This document shows positions 33,290-43,853 of a stretch of 64,000 nt of DNA, piece after piece. The stretch comes from Pseudopyrenochaeta lycopersici (lineage: Eukaryota > Ascomycota > Dothideomycetes > Pleosporales > Pseudopyrenochaetaceae): positions 1 through 64,000 of the forward strand of contig NHZP01000043.1 in assembly GCA_003313425.1 (NCBI GenBank), in the 5' to 3' direction. The number at the start of each line of letters is the position of its first letter. Position 1 is the stretch's first letter. The translations under genes were made by a program, and so were the position numbers. Under the pieces are notes generated by a model, which worked only from the letters and a program-made list of their open reading frames with translations, did not search any database and had not been told where the DNA came from.

Positions 33290-33784
33290 CTATGAAACAT
33301 GCGAGACAATGAGAACAGCACACAGAATAATGAGTATATGGCATACCATGGACAACAGCTCAGCGATCACAGCGACTGCTCGACATACAGCCAACAAAAA
33401 GAGTATCGACCAAGCAATCATGAGCCAGATATGGACGTCGCTTCGAGAATGGCAGAGATATTCCGCGTCAAAAGGTTCGCTGGTGACTATTAGTATGAAA
33501 GGAGAAAAGGCCAAATGCACTCACTTGTGGTCGGAGCCAACGAGTGTACTGCCATCGTAGCCAAAGTCGCCCTCGGCCTGGCATTCGTTACTGTATTGAA
33601 CCCCATCTCGGAAGCCTACTGGACTATGGCAAAAGGGGAGCCCCAAAGGCCCTGTCGCAGATAAGTTGTAATTTGAGGCATCAATGGCAGTATGCGGTCG
33701 AACACTGAAAACATGTCGCGGAGAGCAGTCAAGTCGAAGACCCAAAGCCTCGTTCCGTTCTTCAGTTTGGTCGATACCGTCCAT
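33290..33784 (-). CDS. Small two-exon membrane protein of unknown function
   Basis: Exons 33784-33525 and 33479-33290, joined by a 45-bp intron (GTGAGT donor, ACTAAT branch, CACCAG acceptor) that keeps the frame, give 149 residues. The N-terminal about 85 residues are soluble and start MDGIDQTEERNEALG. The C-terminal about 45 residues are almost continuously hydrophobic (VHIWLMIAWSILFLLAV, then AELLSMVCHILIILCAVLIV), predicting a two-helix membrane hairpin with a very short tail. A TATATAAG box lies about 135 bp upstream. It has no recognised homologue family. Confidence 0.55.
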
Positions 33785-33915
33785 GTCTACGTGGTCAGCA
33801 CTGACGCTTGATCTCCTGTGGGTGCGCTTACCGTGAAGTAGCTGTATTGCTGATAATCGTGGGTGGCTTATCAATGTCAATGAGAGAAAGAGTAGGAAGA
33901 AAAGCGAGGGTTTTC

Positions 33916-33924
33916 TTAGCTTAT
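33916..33924 (-). promoter_or_regulatory. TATA box of the small membrane-protein gene
   Basis: On the minus strand CTATATAAG, about 135 bp before the ATG at 33784, followed by a C/T-rich leader. Confidence 0.45.
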
Positions 33925-34310
33925 ATAGCCAGATTCCAGATCACGCCGTAAGCGAAACCCCTGACGAAACGCTTTCCTAGAAGCCAAGCCTCAATATAAT
34001 GCAGTACGAGGCGGACACCGATCCAGTGCATGAACAGGTTGCCGTCGTGGATTTGGGGCGACGTCTCCTTCGAGGCAATCAATCTGCTCGCTGCGCATGA
34101 CTTACCAGCAACGCATGAATCTGTGCTGCTGGCATTTTCTGACGAGCTGAAAGCCTTCTCAAATTCGTCATGAGAGGCTATGCAAATCAGACACGTTGCA
34201 ATGAAGCTGTTCGAGACTGTGGCTTCAAAGCCGTAACGATTTCGAAATCGGAGCCATCCGGCGAGGAAGGCCAGAATTATATCTTGTTTGCTTAATCGTC
34301 CTTCACAACT

Positions 34311-34640
34311 ATATTGCAGCATCAGGTCATGTGACTCATGGCAATAAAGTACGGCGTAGTTTATGTGGAATAAATCTCGGGGAGACGATCAAGGGCGCAC
34401 ATCAGCATATCTGAGGTATGCATGAGGAGGTGGCAGCGGTTGACTGTTGTAGATGCCCTATCTTTATCAACCATGTCTCGTGACTTGTTAATTCGAGCTT
34501 GTCTTAACATTGTACTACCCACCACAAATCATAGATCGCAGCAAATGGTCGCAGCAAATGGTCGTGGGCCGTCACCTAGAAAATGGTTCCGTAAGTTGAA
34601 CTTCTCGGTATTTCTCATACTAGGAAGCAGCTGCAAACTT
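34311..34640. repeat. Dispersed repeat spanning the palindrome's left edge
   Basis: Aligns with 41404-41700 (shared CATGTGACTC, AAAGTACG, ATCAAGGGC, AGATC.CAGCAAA and GGTCGTGG motifs in order). The homology crosses 34383, so the left arm is in its original context and the right arm is the added copy. An open frame of 133 codons on the minus strand (34322-33921) partly overlaps; its coding status is unclear. Confidence 0.6.
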
Positions 34641-37027
34641 TGGGCGAAGATGTCAAGATGGGCAATGAAGGCAGTGGTCATGTGACCTTATATGACTAAT
34701 TAGCGTCATTATTTAGTCTCACCAAGTTTTGACAGAAGTCCCAATAAACAGCAGACGAAGAGGACAACTCTTAGGCGCCAAATCCAAGTTGACGGGAGCA
34801 CCGCATTGTGAATCGGCACAGCCAGACTGTATTGATGGTTCCTATAATTAGATGCTCTGGTGGCGACGGCCAGATTTGTGACTTTCAGAAGAGCTATTTC
34901 GGGCTCCTCGACAGCGTAGTAGGTGTCTATATATAGAATCTGATGGAATTTAGGCTTTGCCCTGCGGCCATTTCGGGTTCTTTCGCAAAGACCAAAACAT
35001 TTGCCTGAACGTGCTCTTTGTATCTATTCTTCTCAGACTGTCGATTTTGCACCATCCCATTTCTTGTGAAATCATTCGGTTCAAGATGCGCTCCCTTGTC
35101 TTAGTAGGTGACCAATCTCGGCAACGCCATTTCTAACATGGACCAGAGCTCTATTGTCGACGAATCGGTTCTGGACTATGCTCGAGATAAGATGGAAGAC
35201 GATGAGGTATGATTTGATGTTGTCGTAGAAGCGTTACTGATGTTTGGCAGTTTATCTTCCGCGGGAAAGCCTTCTTGGCTCTCCTTGCCTCCGCTGAGAC
35301 TGAGTACATCGGCTCCATTCAGGAAAGCTCTTGCCGCATCGTCTTTACAATTATTCATTATATGCGGACTATACTAGGGTCCCTCAGCCGTTGCATAAGA
35401 ATATGAGGAGGTTTAAATTTCCTTATAGAAAGTTCCACCGGCGTGATGAAAGAGCCCTAAACTCTAATGAAGAGCATCCAGTCGCTAATGTGGCATTCAG
35501 CCACACCCTCTCTGAGGACATTGTGATGTCAGACAGTCAGGACCAGGTACGAGAAACTGTTGAATCACTAATAAGATTCGAAGATGAATTTAATGATCCG
35601 GGAGCATTAAACGTAGGCGAGGGTTTGGGACTGAGAATAGAATTGGTCGGTAGAGATGGCAGTCCGGTGCCGTCACTTTCCCCCACAAGATTGCCTTCTA
35701 TATCTTGATCGGAACTCTCTTCGAACTGGAATGGAGGAACGACGAGGACCTATTAGGTTTGTTGTTACGATAAACTACGCAATATTTATGGACTAGAACA
35801 CTAGGAGATTATGCAGCTTACTACGATTGGCGATAGTTTCCTTCGGCAAGACGCTGTGGACTTTATTAATTACTTCTATAGTAAATGGAATGCAGATAAC
35901 CCTTAGGCACGCTTATAAGTGAGTAATCTAACATCGGGACGCTCACGTACAGAAAAGATACTCAAAAGCCTGCACTGCGCTGAATCGATCGAACACAATG
36001 CGGCCATTGATCCTGTCAAGCTTAGAATGGCAAGAATTATCCTTTACCACCAGTACTAGCAGAAATGCAACGAACTCAAAGGAGACTCCTACCTATCGAG
36101 CCAACTTTCTTAGGGTAGAGGTGTAGTGAGTGTAGCGAAGGACTTCATTCTAGAGACGATCTATAAGTGTCACCACAAGGACATGAATGTGGACTTAAAG
36201 AAAAAGCGCAAAAATAGTTTGAAATGGCACATAAGATTAGGCAAGAGATGGTCTTACGTGGCGTTTTACCTAGGGCTAGGAATTATTTTGACCTGCAGCA
36301 ACGACTTAGAGCTTTCTATGTAAGTCATGGATAATCACGCAAGCGCACGCACTTGGCTCACCAAATTGCTCTAGCAACGATACCGGAACATTTCTGGACC
36401 GAAATTTGATGGCTCTTTTGACATACTTGCTACATGGGTATCCGAGAGGCGTTCAGGTCAGCCAAATGGCTGACTCGCTAGTCAAAGCTATGATGGAAGG
36501 AGCCGTACTGCTTGAACTTTCAATGGCTATTGCTGCAGTGCGTGGCATGAGCGGATACCAACAGGAAGAAGAAAAGTCTACCGTCGAGATTTAAGATGAA
36601 TGGCAGCTAGTGGAACGACCTAGAGGTTTCGTTCGTGTAATATCCGTGTAGAACAGGTTCGAGGCAACTGATGAGGATGACCTAATCTTGCAGGGGGTCC
36701 TACGGAAACCGACGTCCTCAAATCCAACTAAGACGTAGCTAGTACATTTTCATCGTTTGGCTTGGGCCTTCTTGGGTATAATGTATTAACCCAATCATAC
36801 CCGTCTCTTCTAGAGATTACATGTCTTGAGAGTGACGAGGATGACGAATATGGGTTGCCTTTGTCTCTGTAACAATCCGTGCTTGTACCGCTCCGTTTCT
36901 AGACTGATACAGAGCACGGATTGTTACAGAGCGGTGCATTTCCGTAATGCTCCAAAGAATGGACTGATACGGGATGGGGATCGTTACGGATACCGGGCAT
37001 TTCCGTATTGTTCCAGAGAGCGGATTG
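34383..37027 (+). repeat. Left arm of a 5.3-kb palindrome
   Basis: Reverse complement of 37059-39703; 2645 bp with no difference seen in the stretches compared. All shared reading frames give identical proteins on both arms, and coordinates always sum to 74086, so there is no indel. The 31-bp spacer is 37028-37058. Confidence 0.93.
35138..36594 (+). pseudogene. Decaying multi-exon gene of unknown function, left arm
   Basis: A start at 35138 (MDQSSIVDESVLDYARDK) is followed by a plausible 44-bp intron (35207-35250, GTATGA...GGCAG) and FIFRGKAFLALLASAETEY. Later open stretches are 35404-35708 (starting MRRFKFPYRKFHRR), about 35815-35905 (IGDSFLRQDAVDFINYFYSK), 36010-36320 and 36406-36594. TAG stops at about 36057 and 36112 are each one C-to-T change from CAG, so the rest looks like a gene under RIP-like decay. 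No domain recognised. The mirror copy is 37492-38948. Confidence 0.45.
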
Positions 37028-37260
37028 ATACTGCACTGGAATAGTACGCTGATTGTACCAATCCGCTCTCTGGAACAATACGGAAATGCCCGGTATCCGT
37101 AACGATCCCCATCCCGTATCAGTCCATTCTTTGGAGCATTACGGAAATGCACCGCTCTGTAACAATCCGTGCTCTGTATCAGTCTAGAAACGGAGCGGTA
37201 CAAGCACGGATTGTTACAGAGACAAAGGCAACCCATATTCGTCATCCTCGTCACTCTCAA
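36826..37260. repeat. Palindrome centre with nested inverted motifs
   Basis: Around the 31-bp spacer each arm itself contains inverted copies of ACAATCCGTGCT/AGCACGGATTGT (about 36880 and 36915) and repeated TTCCGTA and CTGATAC motifs, so smaller hairpins are nested in the large one. Confidence 0.7.
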
Positions 37261-39703
37261 GACATGTAATCTCTAGAAGAGACGGGTATGATTGGGTTAA
37301 TACATTATACCCAAGAAGGCCCAAGCCAAACGATGAAAATGTACTAGCTACGTCTTAGTTGGATTTGAGGACGTCGGTTTCCGTAGGACCCCCTGCAAGA
37401 TTAGGTCATCCTCATCAGTTGCCTCGAACCTGTTCTACACGGATATTACACGAACGAAACCTCTAGGTCGTTCCACTAGCTGCCATTCATCTTAAATCTC
37501 GACGGTAGACTTTTCTTCTTCCTGTTGGTATCCGCTCATGCCACGCACTGCAGCAATAGCCATTGAAAGTTCAAGCAGTACGGCTCCTTCCATCATAGCT
37601 TTGACTAGCGAGTCAGCCATTTGGCTGACCTGAACGCCTCTCGGATACCCATGTAGCAAGTATGTCAAAAGAGCCATCAAATTTCGGTCCAGAAATGTTC
37701 CGGTATCGTTGCTAGAGCAATTTGGTGAGCCAAGTGCGTGCGCTTGCGTGATTATCCATGACTTACATAGAAAGCTCTAAGTCGTTGCTGCAGGTCAAAA
37801 TAATTCCTAGCCCTAGGTAAAACGCCACGTAAGACCATCTCTTGCCTAATCTTATGTGCCATTTCAAACTATTTTTGCGCTTTTTCTTTAAGTCCACATT
37901 CATGTCCTTGTGGTGACACTTATAGATCGTCTCTAGAATGAAGTCCTTCGCTACACTCACTACACCTCTACCCTAAGAAAGTTGGCTCGATAGGTAGGAG
38001 TCTCCTTTGAGTTCGTTGCATTTCTGCTAGTACTGGTGGTAAAGGATAATTCTTGCCATTCTAAGCTTGACAGGATCAATGGCCGCATTGTGTTCGATCG
38101 ATTCAGCGCAGTGCAGGCTTTTGAGTATCTTTTCTGTACGTGAGCGTCCCGATGTTAGATTACTCACTTATAAGCGTGCCTAAGGGTTATCTGCATTCCA
38201 TTTACTATAGAAGTAATTAATAAAGTCCACAGCGTCTTGCCGAAGGAAACTATCGCCAATCGTAGTAAGCTGCATAATCTCCTAGTGTTCTAGTCCATAA
38301 ATATTGCGTAGTTTATCGTAACAACAAACCTAATAGGTCCTCGTCGTTCCTCCATTCCAGTTCGAAGAGAGTTCCGATCAAGATATAGAAGGCAATCTTG
38401 TGGGGGAAAGTGACGGCACCGGACTGCCATCTCTACCGACCAATTCTATTCTCAGTCCCAAACCCTCGCCTACGTTTAATGCTCCCGGATCATTAAATTC
38501 ATCTTCGAATCTTATTAGTGATTCAACAGTTTCTCGTACCTGGTCCTGACTGTCTGACATCACAATGTCCTCAGAGAGGGTGTGGCTGAATGCCACATTA
38601 GCGACTGGATGCTCTTCATTAGAGTTTAGGGCTCTTTCATCACGCCGGTGGAACTTTCTATAAGGAAATTTAAACCTCCTCATATTCTTATGCAACGGCT
38701 GAGGGACCCTAGTATAGTCCGCATATAATGAATAATTGTAAAGACGATGCGGCAAGAGCTTTCCTGAATGGAGCCGATGTACTCAGTCTCAGCGGAGGCA
38801 AGGAGAGCCAAGAAGGCTTTCCCGCGGAAGATAAACTGCCAAACATCAGTAACGCTTCTACGACAACATCAAATCATACCTCATCGTCTTCCATCTTATC
38901 TCGAGCATAGTCCAGAACCGATTCGTCGACAATAGAGCTCTGGTCCATGTTAGAAATGGCGTTGCCGAGATTGGTCACCTACTAAGACAAGGGAGCGCAT
39001 CTTGAACCGAATGATTTCACAAGAAATGGGATGGTGCAAAATCGACAGTCTGAGAAGAATAGATACAAAGAGCACGTTCAGGCAAATGTTTTGGTCTTTG
39101 CGAAAGAACCCGAAATGGCCGCAGGGCAAAGCCTAAATTCCATCAGATTCTATATATAGACACCTACTACGCTGTCGAGGAGCCCGAAATAGCTCTTCTG
39201 AAAGTCACAAATCTGGCCGTCGCCACCAGAGCATCTAATTATAGGAACCATCAATACAGTCTGGCTGTGCCGATTCACAATGCGGTGCTCCCGTCAACTT
39301 GGATTTGGCGCCTAAGAGTTGTCCTCTTCGTCTGCTGTTTATTGGGACTTCTGTCAAAACTTGGTGAGACTAAATAATGACGCTAATTAGTCATATAAGG
39401 TCACATGACCACTGCCTTCATTGCCCATCTTGACATCTTCGCCCAAAGTTTGCAGCTGCTTCCTAGTATGAGAAATACCGAGAAGTTCAACTTACGGAAC
39501 CATTTTCTAGGTGACGGCCCACGACCATTTGCTGCGACCATTTGCTGCGATCTATGATTTGTGGTGGGTAGTACAATGTTAAGACAAGCTCGAATTAACA
39601 AGTCACGAGACATGGTTGATAAAGATAGGGCATCTACAACAGTCAACCGCTGCCACCTCCTCATGCATACCTCAGATATGCTGATGTGCGCCCTTGATCG
39701 TCT
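37059..39703 (-). repeat. Right arm of the 5.3-kb palindrome
   Basis: Mirror of 34383-37027. Its outer end (39703) abuts the HET-domain sequence, whose first codons are missing. Confidence 0.93.
37492..38948 (-). pseudogene. Decaying multi-exon gene of unknown function, right arm
   Basis: Exact mirror of 35138-36594, with the same stops. Confidence 0.45.
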
Positions 39704-40400
39704 CTCCGACGAGGTTAACTTCAAAGACTTGGCAATGGACCCTAGGAAGGCAAAAGCTGGATACAAAATGCTTCGCTTCTGCGCAGAGCAAGCTACTCGC
39801 GATGCCCTGAAGCACTTCTGGGTGGATACTTGCTGCATCGACAAATCGAGCAGCGCGGAGCTCTCAGAAGCCATCAACTCCATGTTCCGCTGGTACCATG
39901 ATGTGGCTAAATGCTACGTGTATCTACCGGATGTTTCGATCAATGGTTCTATTGGTAATGATTTATCCTCTCAGCAGGCGTGGAAATCAGCCTTTCAGCA
40001 CAGCAGATGGTTTACTCGAGGCTGGACGCTCCAAGAGCTTCTTGCTCCGTCATGTGTGGAATTCTTTTCTGTAGAGGGTGAGCTACTTGGTCACAAAGAT
40101 TCGATAATGCAAGAAATTCACGAGATAACGGGAATTGGCGTTCGAGCCCTTCAAGGAGGTCCGTTATCTCAGTTCAGCGTTGATGAGCGAATGTCATGGG
40201 CTGCAAGACGCAAGACAAAACGTGAAGAAGACGCGGCATACTCTCTACTAGGCATATTTGACATCCATATGCCGCTCATCTATGGTGAAGGAAGAGAGAA
40301 GGCGTTTAAACGGCTCCGGGAAGAGATCGACAAGGCCTTAAAGGGTAGGCTGTTCTCTCATGATATTACTATTCTTTATGAAGAGTACAGATGTCATTGA
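39704..40400 (+). pseudogene. HET-domain (heterokaryon incompatibility) gene, 5' end lost
   Basis: From the palindrome edge onward the frame encodes a HET domain: DEVNFKDLA, AGYKMLRFC, FWVDTCCIDKSSSAELSEAI, WYHDVAKCYVYL, WFTRGWTLQELLAP and MSWAARRKTKREEDAAYSLL followed by GIFDIHMPLIYGEG. These are the hallmark blocks in normal order. The usual first about 25 residues (the MRLL...LSHTWG part) are absent: the palindrome arm begins exactly where they should be. The open frame extends upstream to 39561 only through arm sequence. HET proteins trigger cell death after fusion of unlike hyphae; this copy is probably non-functional. Confidence 0.85.
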
Positions 40401-40442
40401 CTGTTAGAAAGTTATTAACTGGGAATAGGCACTAAAAGCGAG

Positions 40443-40560
40443 GGATTTTCAATCCCCTTCGGTCTCTCCGATGTTTCTGAAATCGAACACTTTGTGGCAA
40501 GGGAGGAAGAGCTCTCGGAAATGCACGCAGCGCTTTGCGGCAACCGGGCCAGAAGGCACC
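40443..40560 (+). pseudogene. NLR (NB-ARC/TPR-type) linker fragment
   Basis: Encodes FSIPFGLSDVSEIEHFV then AREEELSEMHAALCGN, the conserved lead-in to the NTPase of fungal STAND/NLR proteins, then breaks off before the P-loop. It follows the HET fragment after about 40 bp with a stop between, so the two may come from one HET-NB-ARC gene. Confidence 0.6.
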
Positions 40561-40587
40561 AGGACAAACTAACATTTCTAATTACAG

Positions 40588-40784
40588 TGGGAACTATCCA
40601 AACGACCATCACTACAATCCCGTCTGCGAAACGAACTATTCACCCTCAAACCTCCCATCCAGCCTACGTTCTGTACGCAGCCGAATTCTCCAGGTGACCA
40701 TGTAGCCCAGCGACTACCGAGCTTTCAGAGCTTGGGCGCTCTCCCCTTTCTCGACGCCATCGTTCAAGAGACGCTTCGACTCTA
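40588..40784 (+). pseudogene. Cytochrome P450 fragment
   Basis: After a splice acceptor-like CTAACATTTCTAATTACAG, the frame reads WELSKRPSLQSRLRNELF and then LGALPFLDAIVQETLRL followed by a TAG. This is the P450 I-helix end to K-helix, including the ExxR motif (ETLR). Only about 65 codons remain, with no haem-binding loop. Confidence 0.7.
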
Positions 40785-41059
40785 GGGCCCGAAAGAGGTC
40801 CTCACAACATCAAAAGTCATTCTGTAATGTTAGGAGGCTGGACCGAACGTGCTTCGCCGAACCATTTCCAGAGGATCTCCTGCGCTTCTCTCTGATACGT
40901 TAGTAGCTCAACTTCATCGCCAGTGAGAAGATTGTTTGATAGCCGCATGAGCCGGCTTGCAACGGGCAGTGAATGAGTCTTACTAGAGCATTCAGATCTG
41001 CCAGCAACTACGCATCTCTAGACACGGGCCCATTGAAGCGGGAATTTCCAGACGTCAAG

Positions 41060-41225
41060 CGCATCACAACAAAATGTGAGCGAATATTAGGTGAGGAGAG
41101 GCTGCACTGCTCGCAGAACGTAATTCGCATGCGGACTCGACGTTCTGTTTATTCTTTCACTGTATGAGATAGTCACATGAGATAGTCACGCTTCGAGCTA
41201 TTCCTCAATCAAGTGGTGCTGACGA
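41060..41225. repeat. Dispersed repeat, copy 2
   Basis: Same ordered motifs as 28911-29130, moderate identity. Confidence 0.65.
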
Positions 41226-41403
41226 CAAAGTCTTGTTCGCTCTTCGCCTCTCAGCATCGGCATCGGCACCACTTCGCACCACTCAGCGCCACTCACCACC
41301 ACCACTCACCACCACTCAGCATCATATCATCATACCAACGTCATCAAAGGTCGTCTCGTCTCGAGCGGTCTAATCCTCAGTAACCAAGTCCTTCATCACT
41401 AAA

Positions 41404-41700
41404 GTAGTATCTTGCAGCCTCAGGCCATGTGACTCGCGGCAACAAAGTACGTGTAGCGTATGTGAAGCAACACTCAGGGAGTAATCAAGGGCATATATCG
41501 GCGGTAGCCAATATCTGTGGGGAGGTTGCAGTGGACATCGTAGGTTTCCCAACGTTACCTCTATCGACAATGTTTTACAGGGTATTTTCGTTCAAGCTTG
41601 TTTGCTTAGTTGTATACAAATAAACCCAGGGATAGAGCCCAACAAAACTCACAGATCACAGCAAACGGTCGTGGAACATCAGCTAGAAGTAATGGCGTCG
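41404..41700. repeat. Dispersed repeat related to 34311-34640
   Basis: Ordered short matches over about 300 bp with 34311-34640 and, reversed, with the right palindrome arm. Confidence 0.6.
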
Positions 41701-42121
41701 TGGATTCATGGGCAAAATTGGTCGTCTTATCGCTTCCAAACGTCAACGGTGCTCAGATACGTTATCAACGACCAAACTAAGGTCGAAAAGTCCTGAGACT
41801 CTCTCCGTCCGATTGAAAATGAGCGAGACAAATCTGCTCAACCAGCGCAAATACCTCTTCGCAGGGCGGGATTGAGCTGACGAAATGGCTCATTACAAGA
41901 AGGCGAAGAGCCGTCGGCTAAATTGAATAGGTTTGCAGCCACCTTTGCGCCGTCGAGCAATGTAGTACACATCTGTGTTCACTTTGCGTGTTGCACATTT
42001 CACCTTTACCATTCAAGAGTTTCACTAGCCTTCCGCATCAGATCGCTGACGCTGACCTCCACAGCAGCCCAAACCGCCTAAACAAAACTCCCCACTTAAG
42101 CCTGGAAGTTAAGGCGGTTCT

Positions 42122-43030
42122 TCAATAGTTATAGCAACTGTGAGTCTTCGCCCTTGCACTCGTGCTTGCTAATTTTGAGAAGGAATGGTATTGGTTGGCC
42201 TTATTTTCGGTCAGTAGACCTACGAACCGTACGATGATAAGGTAGGTGCATACCAAATTGCTTATCCTACGAGAGTATCTCAGCAACGGTCCGAAACGAC
42301 TTCTTCCACCCCTCGTAGTTGGTGACTCCTCCTCAGGAAAGGTCTTCCTCGTCACGCTCATCATGCTCACGCGACGATTCCTGAACCTGGCCAGCCTGTT
42401 GAAGATGAGAAACGCAAAGACATGATGCATTGCAAACCGACCGCCGTGACGCTGAAGCCCTACCTTCGCCCAGGTCTCCAGGCTCATATTCTGCGATGAT
42501 AGGAGCCCGGCCACAGCGGTGCCCGCTTCCACAGATGTACCCAACCCCCTTCTCAGCGCCATCTCCACACCACTTTCCTCCGCCTGGCGCGGCCCGCCTT
42601 TCGCCGTAGGAAGCAGGGTCGGGGACATCTTGGCAAAGAACCATGCATCCAAAGAATCCGCAAACTCCTCACCTCGAGACATTCGAAAGCCGGCCTCGTG
42701 ACACACCTCGGCTGATCCCGTTTCTACTCCATTTCCACTTTGCTCCCATCGGGCATATCGGCCCAGAGCGTCGCACATACTCTCCGTCTCCGCCACGTCT
42801 ATTTCAATGTGACTATACAAACGATTGTTCCTCGTCAGCCATACGAGAGCCTTCTCGACAACGCGACGCCGGTCACCGATAGCAAGCCTGGGAGATCGTG
42901 GGGTGCTGGTTTCACTGACCCTTCCCATGACACATGGATATCCTCCATCACTCTCACCAGCCCATGCGGCAGAACATTCGTCACCAGCTCCTGTACGTTA
43001 TTAGGGAACACTGTGATGAGTTGAAACTCT
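42122..43030 (-). pseudogene. Helitron-type helicase gene fragment (DUF6570/Helitron-like region)
   Basis: On the minus strand, QELVTNVLPHGLVRVMEDIHVSWEG (given here as the QELVTNVLPHGLV and MEDIHVSWEG parts) is followed after a frameshift (about 42900) by RRRVVEKALVWLTRNNRLYS and HIEID, the pattern that precedes the Helitron-like domain in fungal Helitron proteins. Further on, HHVFAFLIFNRLARFRNRRV and SMMSVTRKTF resemble the start of the Helitron-like N domain. It ends abruptly with no replication-initiator or helicase motifs. Family assignment is from memory of the pattern only. Confidence 0.5.
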
Positions 43031-43061
43031 GAATAGGAGCAAGTGTGATAATGATCTATCT

Positions 43062-43165
43062 ATGAGATTTACGACTACTTTATAGTCGTAGGAGCTCCTA
43101 TATCTGCCTAACGCCACTGACTGCCTTCCAGGCAGTCAGCTCTGTGGCGTTCCCGCCTATAGGCA
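43062..43165. other. Cluster of strong hairpins
   Basis: TACGACTA/TAGTCGTA, the palindrome GGAGCTCC, and a long stem (TGCCTA, AACGCCAC and TGACTGCCT pairing with AGGCAGTCA, GTGGCGTT and TAGGCA, with a few bulges) lie within about 100 bp. It lies just upstream (on the minus strand) of the Helitron-like fragment. No RNA family recognised. Confidence 0.6.
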
Positions 43166-43853
43166 ACTGATCATGAGATTCAACTTGAACCCGAACGTCG
43201 GTACCGAAGCGGAGCTTGCAGGTCTTTCGGTAGCTCGACCATGGGCGCTCGAGCTTGACGCCGCCATGCGGTACAATCGGGAAGTGAGCACGCCAGATGA
43301 GCTGCGAAGCCTGGCGCCGCTAAGATGTTCACCCGTTTCTCAAGATCCAGACACACTGAAAACCAGTGGCTGCACGTCAGCCTTGCCACTCAAATCCTAG
43401 GGCTTTACAACCAGCCGCACCTACTGACACCCCCACCATACCAAGAACATGGCAAAAGACACCAGGTTTAGCTCTCAGCACTATCGTAAGGTTCGCTTTC
43501 CAATGCGAATTTTCGAGCAGTGCAGCGTTCCGCTTTCTTCTCCTCTTGCTGACGTCGATCGCTAAGACAGTTAGTCTCAACAGTCGAGCCAGTTGCCGCA
43601 CAGCGGCTTTCGTTCCCCGGATATTCACACAGCAAGTCTCCGGAATTTAGTGCCGCAAGAGCAAAGACATGGCGCACGCCCATTCCATGCTCATTGGTAG
43701 ACCCGCACGTTCAGGAACGGGGAACCTGACCCGCCATCCCGGTATTTGCGGAAACTCGCGCGAAAAGCTCCTCATGCTCCCTTTGTGGCTGTCAGGCTTT
43801 ATAACGATTCATTCCCGTCAGCAATACATGTTTCATCAATCATTGCCCCTATA
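43166..43853. other. No supported gene
   Basis: Short overlapping frames on both strands, nothing recognised. Confidence 0.4.

Larger units (their letters stand above)
40785..42121. other. Intergenic region with repeat copies
   Basis: Holds the second copies of two dispersed repeats (about 41060-41225 and 41404-41700) and a CACCACCACTCA-rich simple stretch (about 41240-41330). An open minus-strand stretch at about 40960-40830 is not recognised. No supported gene. Confidence 0.5.

Noticed and set aside
36817..37260. 147-codon frame across the palindrome centre
   Set aside because: It reads through both arms and the spacer, so it exists only because of the inverted symmetry.
42333..42928. Plus- and minus-strand overlapping frames in the Helitron-like relic
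   Set aside because: Only the minus frame with the WLTRNNRLYS pattern has homology-like features; the others are shadows.
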